NCBI RefSeq assembly: GCF_008831285.2
Contig: NC_045139.1
Span: 13,808,354-13,872,353 of the forward strand
Source of the DNA: Nymphaea colorata
Taxonomy: Eukaryota > Streptophyta > Magnoliopsida > Nymphaeales > Nymphaeaceae
Length of the DNA: 64,000 nt
Direction of reading: 5' to 3'
In this document: piece by piece, positions 1 through 11,955 of the stretch
Numbering within the stretch: the stretch's first letter is position 1
Layout of the letters: each line of letters begins with the position of its first letter
Notes under the pieces: generated by a model
The model's input: the letters and a program-made list of their open reading frames with translations, nothing else
Told to the model about the DNA's origin: nothing
Database searches by the model: none
Program-made: the position numbers and the translations under genes

Positions 1-3000
1 TTGGTCTGGCGTGGTTGGTTCTCCATCGCCGCTTATGAGTTCACTCTGGAATTGGGGATATACTTTTATGAGTTTTTTCTTATTAGCATGACATGTGAGC
101 ACATTACTTTTGTGGGTCGAATCCGAGAGGCAGCGAAATGCACTAGAAGTTGAGTCAGAATCGAACACGGTAAAACCAGATCCTGTCCATTTGCATTTCT
201 ATGTCTGCCCGAGTCACATATCTAGTACCTTTGCACACATGCATAGTTGGCAAAACCGGCGGGTTGACCGATCAGGAACTGCCCCAGTCGACTCGGATTG
301 CCAAGGTCACAAGTCAAGTATTGATCCAAATGCATCTGATCTGAGTGCTGGAGTGCTTGGTTCTGGTTCGGCTGAATTAGCTTGGTATCACCTGTTTCGA
401 AACTCTTTCATTCAATACGAACCCTAACTGTTAACCAATAACACTAAGAAGTAAATTAACCGAACACATGTTGGTTACTAGCTTTGATTTTGTAATTATG
501 TGTATGATCTGGCCTGGATGAATCGTTGAGTCAATTCACCGACCCATGACTTGGTTGTCAGCCGATCCATGTCCGATTCACAGGTTTGTCAACTATGCAC
601 ACAAGTAATAGAGATGCGTCACACACACATGCATGCATGTAAGCATGCACGAATATGGTTTCTTTCTTTAAATCTTAAAGGCAAACAGATCGTCCCTTTG
701 CTTGTTGCATGGAGTACCGATAGACCCCACCTCTCAACATCGTTAGCCCATGAATACGCAGTATGGTCGCGCATAATTGCCTGCTTTTTGTTCTATAGTC
801 TAAAAGACAACACATCGGGTTAATCTCTTCGCCCTTTTCTTTTCACCTGTAACGTTTTGCTTTATTTCAATAATTTGACAACATCTTCCCTTCATCACAG
901 GATCTCACTTTTACTACTTCTCCATCTTATCATCAACTATCACGCTTCATTGATGTAGTAGCAGCTTTATCGCCATATTTAAAATCAAAATCAGTTTCTT
1001 TCTGGACTGGGTTCCTGGCCTCTTTCAAACGGTGGAATTGATTTTCGATCTCGTTAACCAGATGTTTCCTGCACAATAGACCAGGATTTCACGTGGCGGC
1101 TTGCGAAAATCAGGCCTTGGAAAAGGACATGGGAGTTGCCTACCAGGCAAAATAAAATCAAAAGGACGAGAATGACAGTATCACAAATACTGGATCGGTA
1201 TTCGTGCGTGTGTGCGTGCAGGCATGCATGAAAGCCAGAGAGCGAGCGAGAGGGATGAATGGATGGTGCAGGTGGTGGCACAGTTGCAGAAAGCTGCAAC
1301 CAAGTATCTGCTCTCTGCTCTGATGTTCTTGCAAGTGTACTTTGTAAAGCCAAAGGTAGCTGCTGTGGTCTGGTGGGTTTTATTGACCCATGTGATGTCT
1401 TGTTGATGATGATACCAACTAGGAAATTTCTCTTGGGAAACGATACAAAGACGATGAGCAAGCGCTGCAGCAGGAACAGTTGCAGTTGCATGACCTAAAA
1501 TGGCTGCTGCACTGCTACCTCTCTGTTCCAAGTGGTAGAACTTTACCCAAAATCGGTTAGCCATTTTAAAGGAGCATGCCTCAATTACTTGCGAAGAATT
1601 ACGGTCTAAAAACTACCAAAGTCCCTGTTTTCGTAGGCCTTTGAAGGATGTAAAACAGCTGATCAAGCTAATGGGCTTGAGAAAGCTCAGTCATCCCTTC
1701 AATTCTTATGACCGCTATCCTTCTGAACTGTAAATGGTGATGGAGGTTACCTTTGAGAGTTGAAGGAAGTAACTAGAAGCACTGATGGGCAGGTAAAATT
1801 TGATTCTCCTGAGCACTATTATTACCCAAAATTAATTCAGGTCTTGTGGTAGCTGTAGACCTCAGGGAAAGGGGAAGGGGCAGGGTTTTCAACTTATCTC
1901 TTCCTACTTCGTCAACGAAATTTCACCTTGCATTGGAAACCCGAGAAAACCTTCCCAACATCTCCGGTTTGGGGAGTTCCACCGACATGTATCAAAATAC
2001 GAAATTTTCATTCGCTGTCCGGAAACTGGCACGAAGATCCAAACGACAACAAACAGTTCTATTAAGATGATGAACATGGCACCAATGTGCATCTCAGAAT
2101 CAGCCGCAAACCAATTCGATTCGATGGCAACCCGATACAAGAGTTAGAACTAAGACAAGTATTTTAGTATTTCTGAAACATTCGAAAAACTTTACTGGTT
2201 AATTGCTGAAGAAAAATCAACGGATATCTGGTAAACTTTTCGGGGGGAAGAGAGAAAGGTGAGGATGTGGTAAATGTGGAGGGCGGCCATGAAAGACTTT
2301 TGTCGGAGGCGCAGCGTAGGTTGGGGGACCAGAGAGCGGCCCCTGTTGTTTAGGTGCATGTGACATGGAGCCACGTGCTTGTGACCACCACATGACATGA
2401 TAACAGCCTTATTGCTACCACCAATTCATCAGCAGCAAAAGCGCATCTCTTTCCCACAATCATATGCAAACACGAAGAAAATACTTATTTACTCCACCGC
2501 TTCGTCCAGCATATGCAAAATATAAAAATAACTTTGGGACTAATGCAAACTTTCCATGAACAAATCTTTGTTTTGCAGAAAAGAGAAGACAGAAGTGTTT
2601 GTTTAGCATCTCTGGCTTTCTCTCTGATAACGAGATGCTGTGACCTATACAAACTCCCCCACCCCCCTAACTGTGAGCTATGCATGATTTACTTCCCTTA
2701 TCTGGCATTATTGCAACTTTACTTACTGATAGACCTCCATAACAGCATTGGGGTAGAGGAGCAGGCTTCCATTTGAGCTCTCACATAAGAATTAGAATGA
2801 AGCAGCCACTTATTAATCTGCAAGCTTATTGTGATTAATGAACGATTCATTAAAAGAAGAAAAGAAAAGAAAAGAACTGCATTCTGCATCTCTCTTGCTT
2901 TGTCGATAAAACAGTCACTCACTACTGATTGCCTTTACAGGCCACAAGCCAACATAAAGTTGGACCAAAACTTACTAACAGGGCCGCAGGTAGGTATGGG

Positions 3001-5083
3001 CAATGTGTAGGTAGGTGATTACCTAACCAGACATACAAGAAAAATTCTTATTTTTATATTGACACCTTTGGGTAGTTTTTCTTATTTATATGTTGATGAC
3101 CCTTAAAAATTTAAAATTTATTACCAGTGCCCCTCATATAGAAATTTCTGGCTTACTAATTTCGTTAATTCTAGAGCCAACCTATCACAAACTTAGAACT
3201 TAGGGATGAAAAGACTCATTTCAAATCTCACCGAAGAAATTTCCGGCTTAATATATCACCTCAAGCAGTTGGCAACCCAAAAGAAGCATTTCTTTTTTTT
3301 TCTAATCATATTTAAATTGCCTGGTCCAATGTGACCATCTCATGCAAGGGAATGAGCAGATGACAATTAGGGAGCTTCTGGGTAGCATGGAAAATATAAG
3401 TCAGGGAAAAACTTTTCTCTTCCTGCAATTGGGTGAAAATATTGCTAGATAAAATGGGGGAATTTTTTGGCCTTTGTGCTAGCAGAGCAGGTGAAAATTT
3501 CACTTACTGTTTGTTTCATAACGTGAGGACGGCTGGGATTCCACCAGTCCGATACACCTTCAAAGTTTTTAAACAAGCTCTAATCGAACGAGCCCTTGAA
3601 GAAGTAACGATAACAACAAGGATTCCGCCCTCTACAATTTCAAAGCGTAGAAATGTCGTACAAACAGCGCTAGTGAAGTAAAAAACCATTTCCAAAATGA
3701 CAAGATTGCAGAATATATATATAGCATGTGTTTTTACAAAATATTTAATAAATGTTACTACAGAGAGAGAAACAGAGAGTGAAAAAGAAGGGAGAGAGAT
3801 CCTCCATTTTTACTTCTGCTACTTCTTACCATTTTTCTTCACTTAAATAGTCCCTGGAACAATGTATATCGCCAAACTCGGATACAGTCTTCAATAAAAT
3901 GCAAATTACTAAGCAGCTACAGTGTCGACAATCACACTGAGAAAAGTCTTCTCCATTTACCTTTTCTTTTTTCTATATTATAAGCACATCCATGCCTATT
4001 AAATGTTACCGTCGTACCTTTTTTGAGTCTTTGAGACGAGAATTCAATTGGATTTGGCTATTCAAAATTGGACCATAAGGTCAGTCAGACCATTTTGTGG
4101 TCCAAAACGTTAAAAACATATACGCGTGCAGATTCGATTTTACAGTTAAAAAAAAACTTATTAAATTTTGAACACTTGCAAACTTTTGATCTTTTTTGGC
4201 TTTCTTTGAATATTTTATTGTTATGAAAACCTCACATACATGGTTGAATAATTGTAAAACGGTTGATGTTCAGCAGAAATAGCAGGATGCTCGATGAGTC
4301 GCATTGTGACCCTGTTCCAACCGTCTCTTTTCTGTAAGTATGCCTTCTTTACGACCAAAACATTATAAATCCATTAAAAATGTGCTTTGCAAAATCTTGT
4401 AGAATTTTAAAATCAAAACCTAAATCTGATGTTTGGCTTCAAATTAAGATCACTCTATATAGTTATCTGTGAAATATCTCTAAACACGAGAATTGCATGT
4501 GCAATTGTTCTTCTAAGAAATGACTAAAAATATACTGCATCAACCAATCTTGTAATGTGAATGTGGATATATCTATATATAATGGGAACAGAATTTGAAG
4601 AAATTTCTCATACAACAGGCATGAAACTATAGCTAGCGTTTCTTGTGCTAATACAAGTAATGTTTTTGGGGTTTACGAGACAGACAGAGGCTCTGACAAT
4701 TTCCTGTTCTAAACTTTGGCAATTATGAGGCCTACAATGTTCTAAAGTGAAAGGGAGAGTGGTTGTATCAATTTGTGTCAGGGGCCTAAGAAAAGCGAAG
4801 CGTTTTAGGAATGGGGTGAATCGAAAATGCCAGTTGAGTGCATGACTGTTTCACCATTTTCACGAAAACAAACGCTTAGTAATTATCCGGCATTGCCATT
4901 TATACTGTCCAAGAAAAGAAAAAGAGGGAGAGAGGGGGTGTGGGGGAACCACAAATAGCTAGAGAAGTATGCCATCTGTTTTGAGTAGATGTTGCTCTCA
5001 CTGCCGACAGATTCCAACCCTTCTTCTTCCATAACTAAACCCACCACCAATCCTCCCTCTCTCTCTCTCCCCCTTGTGTCCTG
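1..5083. other. Intergenic region upstream of the GATA gene
   Basis: I see no gene that I can support here; the open frames are short, overlap on both strands and match no family I know. About 240-600 holds a degenerate GC-richer repeat with a related sequence near 32.9-33.1 kb. About 2950-3250 is AT-rich with the look of an old dispersed repeat. GA-rich stretches lie near 3760-3800 and 4915-4940. A CT-rich tract at about 5055-5075 sits just before the GATA start codon, so it is probably in that gene's 5' leader. Confidence 0.6.
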
Positions 5084-6051
5084 ATGGGCTTTCCCCAAGA
5101 AATGCCGTTTTCCGGTGACACTTTGCCCGGTGGCGCGTTCAACGACTTCCTCTCAGACGAGAGAAATTTCTCCGGGGTACAAAGCTTTCCCCCTTCCCTC
5201 TCTCTCTCTCTCTCTCTCTCTGTTTCTGTGTAGCATTCAATTTAGTTTCCACTTTCCATGAGCAATGTTCTCTCTCTTTGTCTCTCCACCACTCTTCTCT
5301 ATCTCCCTCTTTCTCTCTGTGGAAGCAGGAAGCTGGAATAGAGTGGCTATCCGCTTTCGTGGAGGACTGCTTCTCTGGCGGCGGCAGCGGCCACAATCCA
5401 GGGGCTACCCAAGTGGGGAGCATGGTGGACGTGGCGGCGTCGAGTACCATAGACGCTCGAAAGCCGGTGAAGCCGCGGACCAAGCGCAGGAGGCAGACGG
5501 GCACCCCAAGTGGGTGGTCCAACGAAGATGAAGAAGAGGAGGAGGAAGAGGAAGGAGAAGAGAGACAGGAAGAAGAACAAGAGTGGGATAAGGGTATGGA
5601 AGGCTACGACCCTCCATTGCTGGACCAGGCCTACTGGCTCGCAGACAGCGAGCTCATAGTCCAGAAGAAAATCAAGGAGGTGGAAGACAGTCACATCGAG
5701 GAAGGGTCGAAGGCCGAGGATAACGGGAGCGCCTCCCCCACTCCTTCTGCCGCTGCTGCTGCTGCGGCTGGTGGTGGCTCGAATGACAGCTTGGAAGGGA
5801 GCAACGGGCAGCAGCAGCAGCAGCAGCCGAGGCGGTGCAGCCACTGCCTGGCTCAGAGGACGCCTCAGTGGCGGGCCGGCCCCCTCGGGCCCAAGACCCT
5901 CTGCAATGCATGCGGCGTCAGGTTCAAGTCCGGCCGGCTGCTGCCCGAGTACCGGCCCGCCAAGAGCCCCACTTTTGTTAGTTACAAGCATTCCAATTCT
6001 CACAAGAAAGTCATGGAGATGAGGATGTCCATGTCCGTTGCTTCCGATTGA
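5084..6051 (+). CDS. GATA-type zinc-finger transcription factor (class A / subfamily I)
   Basis: Two exons, 5084-5176 and 5329-6051, are joined in phase 0 across a 152-bp GT-AG intron and encode 271 residues. Residues 201-226 form one GATA finger of the plant type C-X2-C-X18-C-X2-C (Cys201, 204, 223, 226), followed by the basic tail [16 protein letters not shown]. The family binds WGATAR sites in the nucleus. Before the finger come a basic patch (KPRTKRRR), a long Glu-rich acidic run, an Ala run and a Gln run, typical of disordered activation regions. The short first exon and single finger near the C terminus fit Arabidopsis GATA1-14-like genes. The start is the first ATG that gives an N terminus (MGFPQEM) in phase with exon 2. 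CT tracts flank the start, one in the leader and one in the intron. The family call is firm; the exact orthologue is not. Confidence 0.93.
5198..5221. repeat. (TC)n microsatellite in the GATA gene intron
   Basis: A pure 24-base CT run about 20 bases inside the only intron of the GATA gene. Together with the leader tract it makes the 5' end of this gene strongly pyrimidine-rich on the sense strand. Confidence 0.9.
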
Positions 6052-7511
6052 ATGAAGTTAAACTCATTCCCCTTCTTCTTCTTCCTTCCCGTCTTTCCTC
6101 CCTGCATTTCCCTAATAACAATCTGAAACCAAATTAGTAAGCAAAAAGTTGTCTGGTAAACCGTACGAGAGAGTTCAGTCGCAGTAAACGTCCTGCCTTG
6201 GAACATTGCATTAGATTAGACTACTGAAGGAAGAAATTACTGGGATTCCCGGGTCCTGTACCGAACGAATCGGTTTTGAGGTTGGGAACGCCGTATGGAT
6301 GAGGGTTTTTCGGGATTGTCTCTTTCTGCTACATCGAATTGCCCGTTGGCTTTATTATGCGTCTCGGTTCGGCGTTTCCCGGTTCCTTCTGTCCAGGCCA
6401 CTGTTCTTTGAGAAAATAAAAGGTAAAAGGAATCTTGGGGCATGACAGACTCGTGTCCTAACCGAGTCGATTCCTTGTCCTCTGCGTTTTGTCTGGCTCA
6501 CTGTTTTATGACGAACGCGTGCCTTGAATTGTCTGTAATTGTTCAAGATAAGGCATTCTGAATTGCGCTCGGTGAATATAAGTATACTAATCAGCCAAAT
6601 GCAGAATGAATGAATGGGGCTTTCGTTAAATAGACTGCACAGCAGGTCACGTCGTTTCCTGTAAATTGTTCTTATACAGGAGATGACGGGCGGCAGCTTT
6701 TAATGCAAGAGATTGGCTGGCTCGTAAAAGCCACTTTTGGAATGAAGCACTACTAAGTAACCCGACTCGGCTTTTGGAATCATATAATATAGTGATCCAT
6801 CCAACTCAGCGGCCTGTTGCAGAAAGAGAAGCCAACTTCTCCTTATCCATATGCACATAAATGAATCTAAGCCTATGAAAAAGGATGGACCTCCACTCTT
6901 CCTATATTGAGTTTAAAATTCATCTTCGAGCTCCTTTAGCTGCAAGTTCCAAGCTCGCTGGATTCTCATACATTATTATATTAAGCTCGTCTTGAAGTAA
7001 AACGTATAAAAAAACATAGCAACGTAACATTTCAAATAGCTTTTGTGAAAGATATAAACTTGTAGTTCTTACATCTTAAAAGTTTAAGAGTCTCAAGTTT
7101 CTCCCCCCATTGACTTTGGGTTGAGTTTCATGAAATTCCGATGGTATAGGAAATTGAACTTCATATTCGTAGTTTTCAAATCTGTGATTTGTTGGAATTA
7201 TGGACAAGATCTTCCGTTTCAAAATTTGAGGTTAGTGAGATGCCTCGCGTCAATCTACCCACACATAGGGAGGAGATTTACTACTCCACTTGACCTCGCC
7301 CATACCTGAACACTGATTGATTGATGTTTATTATTATTGTAGAATATATGAGTTGCTAGTGCCTGCTTATTGCCCTCTGAAATGGATGTGGATTTGCTAC
7401 TCTAATCCGTAATGAAGATTCTCTTGCACCATCACAAAGTCAAAGCGCAAGGTTGCCCGACCCCATCAGAAAAATGACGAAAACAAACTCTAGAGAGGCA
7501 AAAGCTAAGTG
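6052..7511. other. Intergenic region between the GATA gene and tRNA-Tyr
   Basis: It holds the 3' flank of the GATA gene and about 1.4 kb of unique-looking, AT-rich DNA. No coding signal, RNA gene or clear repeat was recognised. Confidence 0.5.
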
Positions 7512-7515
7512 AAAA
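7512..7515 (-). terminator. Probable RNA polymerase III terminator of tRNA-Tyr
   Basis: On the minus strand this is TTTT, seven bases after the last base of the tRNA. That is the usual position and form of a Pol III stop. Confidence 0.6.
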
Positions 7516-7522
7516 GGATAAG

Positions 7523-7607
7523 TCCGGCTTGCCGGATTCGAACCAGCGACCTAAGGATGACAGCTTACAACTACAGTCCTCCGCTCTACCAACTGAGCTA
7601 AAGCCGG
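7523..7607 (-). tRNA. trnY-GUA: tRNA-Tyr (anticodon GUA) with a 12-nt intron
   Basis: The minus strand folds as a complete cloverleaf. The acceptor arm CCGGCTT pairs with AAGCCGG, with A as discriminator. The D-arm region TAGCTCAGTTGG is the internal A box. The anticodon GTA follows GAGGACT, and the T-arm carries GGTTCGAATCC as the B box. The gene is 85 bases; removing a 12-base intron (plus-strand 7559-7570), which begins one base after the anticodon, gives a 73-base tRNA. An intron in tRNA-Tyr(GUA) is normal for plant nuclear genes. No CCA is encoded, as expected for a nuclear gene, and a T4 stop follows. The intron length argues for a nuclear gene rather than an organellar insertion. Confidence 0.96.
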
Positions 7608-9226
7608 GATCTGAAGCGTTCGTGAACTTAAACATTAAGGATGAAAGCAAATCTGAAACCCTCAGGAATGAAGCCAGTGAAGGCGACGAGAGATGATTGA
7701 AACATGTCACATCCATTTGGAAGCATTTGACACTCCCATCTTTAAAATGCCCTCTCTCTCTCTCTTATGCAAGGAGTAAGAGGTGGTGAGTAATGTTCTT
7801 GTGGGCCTTATCAAATATTGGGTGTACTTGGAGCTTCTTCACATGCTCTCAAACTTACCACAATTTTCCTTTCATCTCCTTTTACATGTTACTCCCATCA
7901 ATCATCTTTGATTCTCTTCCTTTCTACCCGAACACAGCAGTCATGTTTGGGCTCGTTTTTACCACAAAATCCAGCGCTCAAACTTGGCTTGTGGGCATTA
8001 TGATTTGTCGGTCACAGTCCTATACTCGACTCCATTTCTTAACCCCCTTTTAAGTTGTAACAGTGGGCTGCTCGTTTAGTTAATGGGCTGTAGCCTTTTG
8101 AGAACAATTCCTGTCTTCCTTTCACGAGGCACCAACACAGTTTTGGACCTTATGATAAGGAGAGAGGGGAGGGTTTCAGCTCTCGAATCAAAGCAAAGCA
8201 ATACCTTTTCTTTCTTCCTTAAAACAATGCTATTGGTATTAGTTTTTACGTGAGAGATTATTGACAATGGTGGTATATAAGCTGCAACATGGAAGCAATT
8301 CCCCGGGAATGATTTTGCCTGCATTTATTCTGGCTTTGGATTCATCTTCTTGTTAAGATACAGTTTTTTCCAAGGATAGAGAAACTTGCACAACCCTGTT
8401 GCTGGTTGGGGTGGATACAGGTAAAACCGAGGAAAAAGACACACCTTGTTGCCATAACAGGGAAAACCTGGACGACATAGTTGTGGAGCTTTCTATCTAT
8501 CTATCTATGGCTGCCAAGGGCGACTGGGATTGATTTGGACGATTGGCCAAAAAAAATATCAGGGCATCGTGGTCCTGGTCTCCCTTTTTTTGTCCCGCAA
8601 TTGCTTGGCACTGCCGGCCATGAAAAGATCCTTCCCCGAATTTCATTCACTGCCCAGACTTTGAACACCGCAATTGCTAACATTTCAAGTTTTTCTAAAG
8701 CAAATGACGACTTGCAGTGTAATCGATCACAAATAAAGCCTACCATCTTGAAGACCAGAACTTTTGCGGTTTTCCTCCTCCGCTTTTCTTCTTTCCTGTA
8801 TTGTTCCTTGGGGTTAAAAGAGCATAAAAAGGAACGAGTTATTGATATAGTTCTCCTGTAAGGCACGCCCCCCTTTTGGGCTTGTTGGGAGAGATACGAT
8901 ACGATCTGTATTAGAGAACTTTCCAAGAATCTTTCCATGGCTTATACAAGGAAATACGAAAAGGTGAGTTTGATCCAAAGGAAAGCAAAACTTAAAACTG
9001 GCGAAAGCCGGTACACCAACGAAAGCATGGCCAATGCCTTTGCTAAAATGGAGAAAGACGGTGTCACTTTTGACGTAAGCTGTGCTGCTTTTAACATGCT
9101 GCCGCCCATAGTCACTTTCCTGGTAATGTATAACTTCAAGGTTAACCCTGTTACTCTATTGTGAATGCTTTTTCAGCCCTTTTCCCCTTGCCTTCAAAGT
9201 TCACATCTTATCAATTCACTTTCATA

Positions 9227-9298
9227 GGAATTGAACTAACAACAGACGGGCTTTCTAACAACGCTCACAAGAATTGAACTAGAGACCGGCTTTCTACC
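9227..9298. repeat. Local two-copy duplication, about 42-bp period
   Basis: Two imperfect copies share GAATTGAACTA, then a GAC(G/C)GGCTTTCTA block. They stand in tandem in intergenic DNA with no gene attached. Confidence 0.5.
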
Positions 9299-10668
9299 CA
9301 TTGAAGATTCACCGACAACAAGTCAAATCAAAGCGAAAAAAAGAAAAAAAACATTATTGGCCCAAGAAAAGAAAAGAAAAAATACTGATCACATACTGTC
9401 AAGCCCCCGATGAGTAAAATTCCTGATTCTTCTTCCGGGTACACCTAATCCTTGACCCTCAGCAGCAAATGACAAAAACCACCAGGAAGGCATCGTTGTT
9501 CATGTTTATCGACATTATTAGTGGCATTGCAAATTGAAAACCACAACCTGGTTTGAGTGCCAGCAATACTACCCAACTTTTTATATCCTAATAACCTTAG
9601 GTGAAATAAATTTAGAAGTTTGGGAAAACTTTTTCAATTCTCACATATGTCTTTCATTTCTGGATTTTGTTTAGACAGTCCTGTGCAAAAGGAGGGGACG
9701 GGCACCAACTTCTAGATTTTCACCGGGACGAGGAGGTCAAATTTTATGTAGATAGTGGCTGCAAACAAGTCGGATAAACGCACAAACATCAATGTCTATA
9801 CCGTGCATGAATTTTTAACATAATGACCTGCAAATCATATGATTCTTCTAAACTGGAACAAATACGCCAAAACGTTTAGCAAGTTGGGTACAACTTTTCT
9901 ACAGTAGGAATAAGAGGACACATGTGGGATGCAAAAGTGGCCATTTGAGTAAGGGAACATTGCTTTACTGGTGTATGCATACAGAGCCCCAGTTTTCAGT
10001 TGGGACCCAGCAGCATGCATATGATTTGGGGGTCAACCCAACCATTGCCTGCTGAAGAGTGAACATCCATATTAACCATGGACAGAGACCCATATCAGAA
10101 TCCACCACAGTCAATTAAAGCTGAGTCGGTTTGCTGTAAATGCATGTCTAGCCATTAACACTAGGGAAAGGCCGACAGGAGAAGCTCCTTCACATGCCAA
10201 AGCGAACAACAAATTTACGAAAGCTCCCCTTTAATACTGGGACTCAATCCGAGAGCCCAAATTGTATATTTACACACACCAAAACCTGCAATGACTAGGA
10301 ATGTCACCAAAAAACTAATAAGTAAAATTGAAAGCCCTCCCTCTCGACAATAAACAGGATTGATCAGTAACCTTGTTTAAACGAGGTGAAGAAATCGATC
10401 ACCCAGAAGCAAGAAAAATTTTAATAGCTTCTTGTTATCAGCACAACAGCTTGGCCAGTTTCTCGTTGCATTGCCAGGCCTTCTCCAACAGATGTGGATG
10501 TAGGAAGGGCAAAAGTATCTGTATAATTTCAAGATATTATTGCGTGTTAGTTGTGTGATCAGTACCCAACAAGCGACCAGAGTCTCCAACCTTCAACCTA
10601 CGTTTTAAAGTACCCAGCCTGCATTTTATGTCTCAAAAAGGTATCAAACCTATTTTTAGTGTCTCAAA

Positions 10669-10767
10669 GTGTCACCTCACGCATTAGTAGCCCCTTATCA
10701 TAATACAAAAGGTTGGTGTCACCTCAAAGGCACGCATTAGTAGTCCCTTATTACAATACAAAAAGGA
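10669..10767. repeat. Local two-copy duplication, about 50-bp unit
   Basis: GTGTCACCTCA followed by GCATTAGTAG, a CCCTTAT block and AATACAAAA occurs twice in a row, with a small insertion in the second copy. Confidence 0.65.
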
Positions 10768-11041
10768 TGATTTTCATGACGCTTGAAATGAAGGCCAGCC
10801 ATCTACCAATCCTCAACTCAAGATTCAAGCTGCTGCAGCATTCTCTTCAAGGATAAATAGGTCCTTGTTTTGCATTCATATTCAAACTAGGCAAGTGGCT
10901 TGACATGAAGTTGCACAAATACTGGGTATCGTCCATAAAAAATCAACGTGAAGCAATCCCATTTAAATTAGCACAAAATGTTGGCGGTCGTGGGAAATTT
11001 ACTTGGTTGAACAAAATTACATATCTTGTGAGACTCAAGAT

Positions 11042-11065
11042 AGAGAGAGAGAGAGAGAGAGAGAG
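11042..11065. repeat. (GA)n microsatellite
   Basis: A 24-base nearly pure AG run in the distal 3' flank of the ECT gene. Confidence 0.85.
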
Positions 11066-11955
11066 GCGGGTAAATGCAGAAAAACCAAACAGCTTTAACG
11101 CCAAATCCACTTCGAGCAGTAATAAAGGCTGCTTGTAGTTCATAGATTCATATTATACTCGGATAACTTAGGGTCGATTCACGACGGCCGGAAGAACAAG
11201 AACCGACAGCACCTACATAATTCTAATGGCACATCTTTGATAACACCGACAGTCCTCGTGTTATGACAAATAGCATCGTTAATTAAGCGTTGAGATTGCA
11301 CGGACTGAAGCTTCCTCAAAGAAACAAGCTCGACATCACTCGCAATATCACAAAGAAAAAGAGAAAAAGGAAAAGGCTCCACCGAACAGAAAAGCAGATA
11401 ACTTTTTTTCCATAGAAAAAACTGGTGCTCTTTAGCTCCCCCTCTATCACATTTAATTCCCACCCGTTTCTTCCCAAGATACAAAAGCTCAAAGGCAGAG
11501 TAGATACACAAGAAAAAGCCATAAACGGAAAAAAGGAAAAAGGGCAAAAGTAAAAACAGAAGACGCCAAACCACTGAATGATCTTAGTTAGACTCGACCT
11601 GTGAGATTGACCTATACCAACACAAGTTCCTATCCTACTACTGGAAAGAAAATGACGGCTAAATGAGAAAAAGAAGAAGGAAAACTATCACAAAGAAGGT
11701 GCACCACCACGCTGGTAACCGGATTGGACGCAGAAAAGCCGAGACCTTCTTCATCAGCTTCACCAATTGTACCATAAACGAGATTAATCCACTTTTTTGT
11801 TCGTAATGAGCTTCTCTCAAGCCAGGATCGCCGGCTGTCACCAGCATTAAGCTATCACTATCTAATCGAGCAAAACTTCTTCACTGCATCTTCAGCGGCA
11901 ATAGAACAACTCAAAGGCACTTGAGCTAAACAGGAGAAATTTCCATCGGATAACC

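Larger units (their letters stand above)
7608..11955. other. Intergenic region between tRNA-Tyr and the ECT gene, including the likely ECT 3' UTR
   Basis: No gene was recognised. Open frames of 126 and 145 codons overlap on opposite strands at 8481-8938, and a 75-codon frame lies at 8937-9164; none resembles a known family. Short local duplications occur at 9227-9298 and 10669-10767, and a GA microsatellite at 11042-11065. The last several hundred bases before 11956 lie downstream of the ECT stop codon and are probably its 3' UTR. The exact end cannot be read from the sequence. Confidence 0.5.

Noticed and set aside
95-427. 110-codon frame at the left edge
   Set aside because: It has no known family, lies in degenerate repeat-like sequence, and shows no splice or start context to support a gene.
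5347-6003. 218-codon open frame antisense to the GATA exon 2
   Set aside because: It is a shadow of the GC-rich, low-complexity GATA coding sequence; its Arg/Pro/Leu-rich product matches nothing and the plus strand carries a clear zinc finger.
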